From positions 1 through 5,327 of the forward strand of contig CAIPBN010000362.1 of NCBI GenBank assembly GCA_903863315.1: 5,327 nt of DNA, given 5' to 3'. Of this stretch, positions 4,813 through 5,327 are shown in pieces. The position numbers were made by a program, and so were the translations under genes. Every line of letters starts with the position of its first letter. Positions within the stretch are counted from its first letter, which is position 1. Under the pieces are notes generated by a model. That model was not told the DNA's origin and made no database searches. It saw only the letters and a program-made list of their open reading frames with translations. This DNA is from an uncultured Verrucomicrobiota bacterium. Its GTDB lineage: Bacteria > Verrucomicrobiota > Verrucomicrobiia > Limisphaerales > SXTU01.

Positions 4813-5327
4813 ATGAACACCAAACTCCAACTCCGCTGGGTTTTCGCCGTGCAGGCTGTGCTGCTCGTCGTCGCGGCGGTGCGGAACGTTCACCAGCTTA
4901 ATCCGGACGCCGTCGCCTACATGCGGATCGCGGGCTACTACGCGGGCGGCCAATGGGACTTGGCGGTGACGGGCTACTGGGGGCCGCTGTTGAGCTGGTT
5001 GATGGTGCCACTGCTGAAGGCGGGTATGGCTCCGCTGGTCGCAGCGCGGGTGGTGATGGCTTTGTCGGGCGTGGTGTTTCTATGCGGGGCGGTGGCGGTT
5101 TTTCGCTCGTTCCGATTGCCGCGCTTGGCGCTGGTGACGGGCGCGTGGATTGCGGCAGGCTGGTCGGTGTTTTGGTCGGTGCGGAACATTTCGCCGGACT
5201 TGCTGATGGCGGGATTGGTCGGTTTGGCGGTGCGGGCAACAGTGGAAGGATTTCTGTTCGCTCGTCGGAGCAGGCTCATTGCGGCGGGAACATGGTGGGG
5301 CGTGGCATTCTTGGCGAAAGCGGTGGC
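4813..5327 (+). CDS. Multi-pass membrane GT-C glycosyltransferase (ArnT/PMT-like), N-terminal part
   Basis: The frame stays open from ATG 4813 to the right edge, giving 171 codons plus two bases, so the gene is cut by the window. The sequence starts MNTKLQLRWVFAVQAV and is strongly hydrophobic, with likely membrane helices near 7-24, 55-70, 74-96, 104-121, 128-147 and 155-171. Between the first two helices is NPDAVAYMRIAGYYAGG (30-46) followed by GYWGPLLSW (54-62). This is the pattern of the first external loop of GT-C enzymes of the ArnT/PMT family, where an Asp (here Asp32) is catalytic, with a Pro-Leu at the next helix. The final AFLAKA resembles the family's 'LAK' segment. Such enzymes are usually 450-600 residues and transfer sugars from polyprenyl-phosphate donors on the periplasmic face. 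That fits the donor-synthase-like gene upstream. The assignment is by pattern, not by database search. No clear Shine-Dalgarno sequence precedes the ATG, and the 98-bp spacer holds the palindrome. Confidence 0.78.
   Translation, partial: MNTKLQLRWVFAVQAVLLVVAAVRNVHQLNPDAVAYMRIAGYYAGGQWDLAVTGYWGPLLSWLMVPLLKAGMAPLVAARVVMALSGVVFLCGAVAVFRSFRLPRLALVTGAWIAAGWSVFWSVRNISPDLLMAGLVGLAVRATVEGFLFARRSRLIAAGTWWGVAFLAKAV

Noticed and set aside
1..5327. CRISPR array, tRNA, insertion sequence or toxin-antitoxin pair
   Set aside because: No regularly spaced direct repeats, cloverleaf, transposase motifs or pair of small overlapping genes could be found on either strand.

Overview
The window is GC-rich, with G or C dominating third codon positions, and nearly all of it is coding. 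It carries five complete genes and one gene cut by the right edge. The organism is bacterial. The SD-poor gene starts and a GC-rich 'GGCTGGAAGCC'-type palindrome next to a gene suggest the Verrucomicrobia/Planctomycetes group (Pedosphaera/Limisphaerales-like). That placement is an inference from memory of such genomes and rests on no marker gene.

Layout. Positions 2-1228 (+) encode a class V, PLP-dependent aminotransferase-fold enzyme of the isopenicillin N epimerase-like group. Converging on it, and overlapping its 3' end by 58 bp, is a minus-strand gene (1953-1171) for a secreted protein of a family I do not recognise. Upstream of that gene, on the same strand and 56 bp away, is a class I SAM-dependent methyltransferase (2702-2010). 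A 162-bp divergent intergenic region (2703-2864) with GC-rich hairpins separates it from a plus-strand group. That group is a family 2 polyprenyl-phosphate glycosyltransferase with a C-terminal membrane domain (2865-4058, GTG start), a second unrelated methyltransferase overlapping it by 4 bp (4055-4714), a 98-bp spacer dominated by a long imperfect palindrome, and the N-terminal part of a multi-pass GT-C (ArnT/PMT-like) glycosyltransferase (4813 to the edge).

How the genes may work together. The plus-strand group looks like an envelope glycan or glycolipid module. The DPG/DPM-like enzyme would make a polyprenyl-phosphate-linked sugar on the cytoplasmic face. The GT-C enzyme would use such a donor on the outer face of the membrane. 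One or both methyltransferases could modify the sugar or its acceptor. This is inferred from family roles and gene order; no substrate can be read from the sequence. The aminotransferase and the secreted protein have no visible functional link to it.

I see no tRNA, rRNA, CRISPR array, transposase or phage gene. Nothing here clearly forms a new defence or mobile system. The least explained items are the secreted protein and the two intergenic palindromes.
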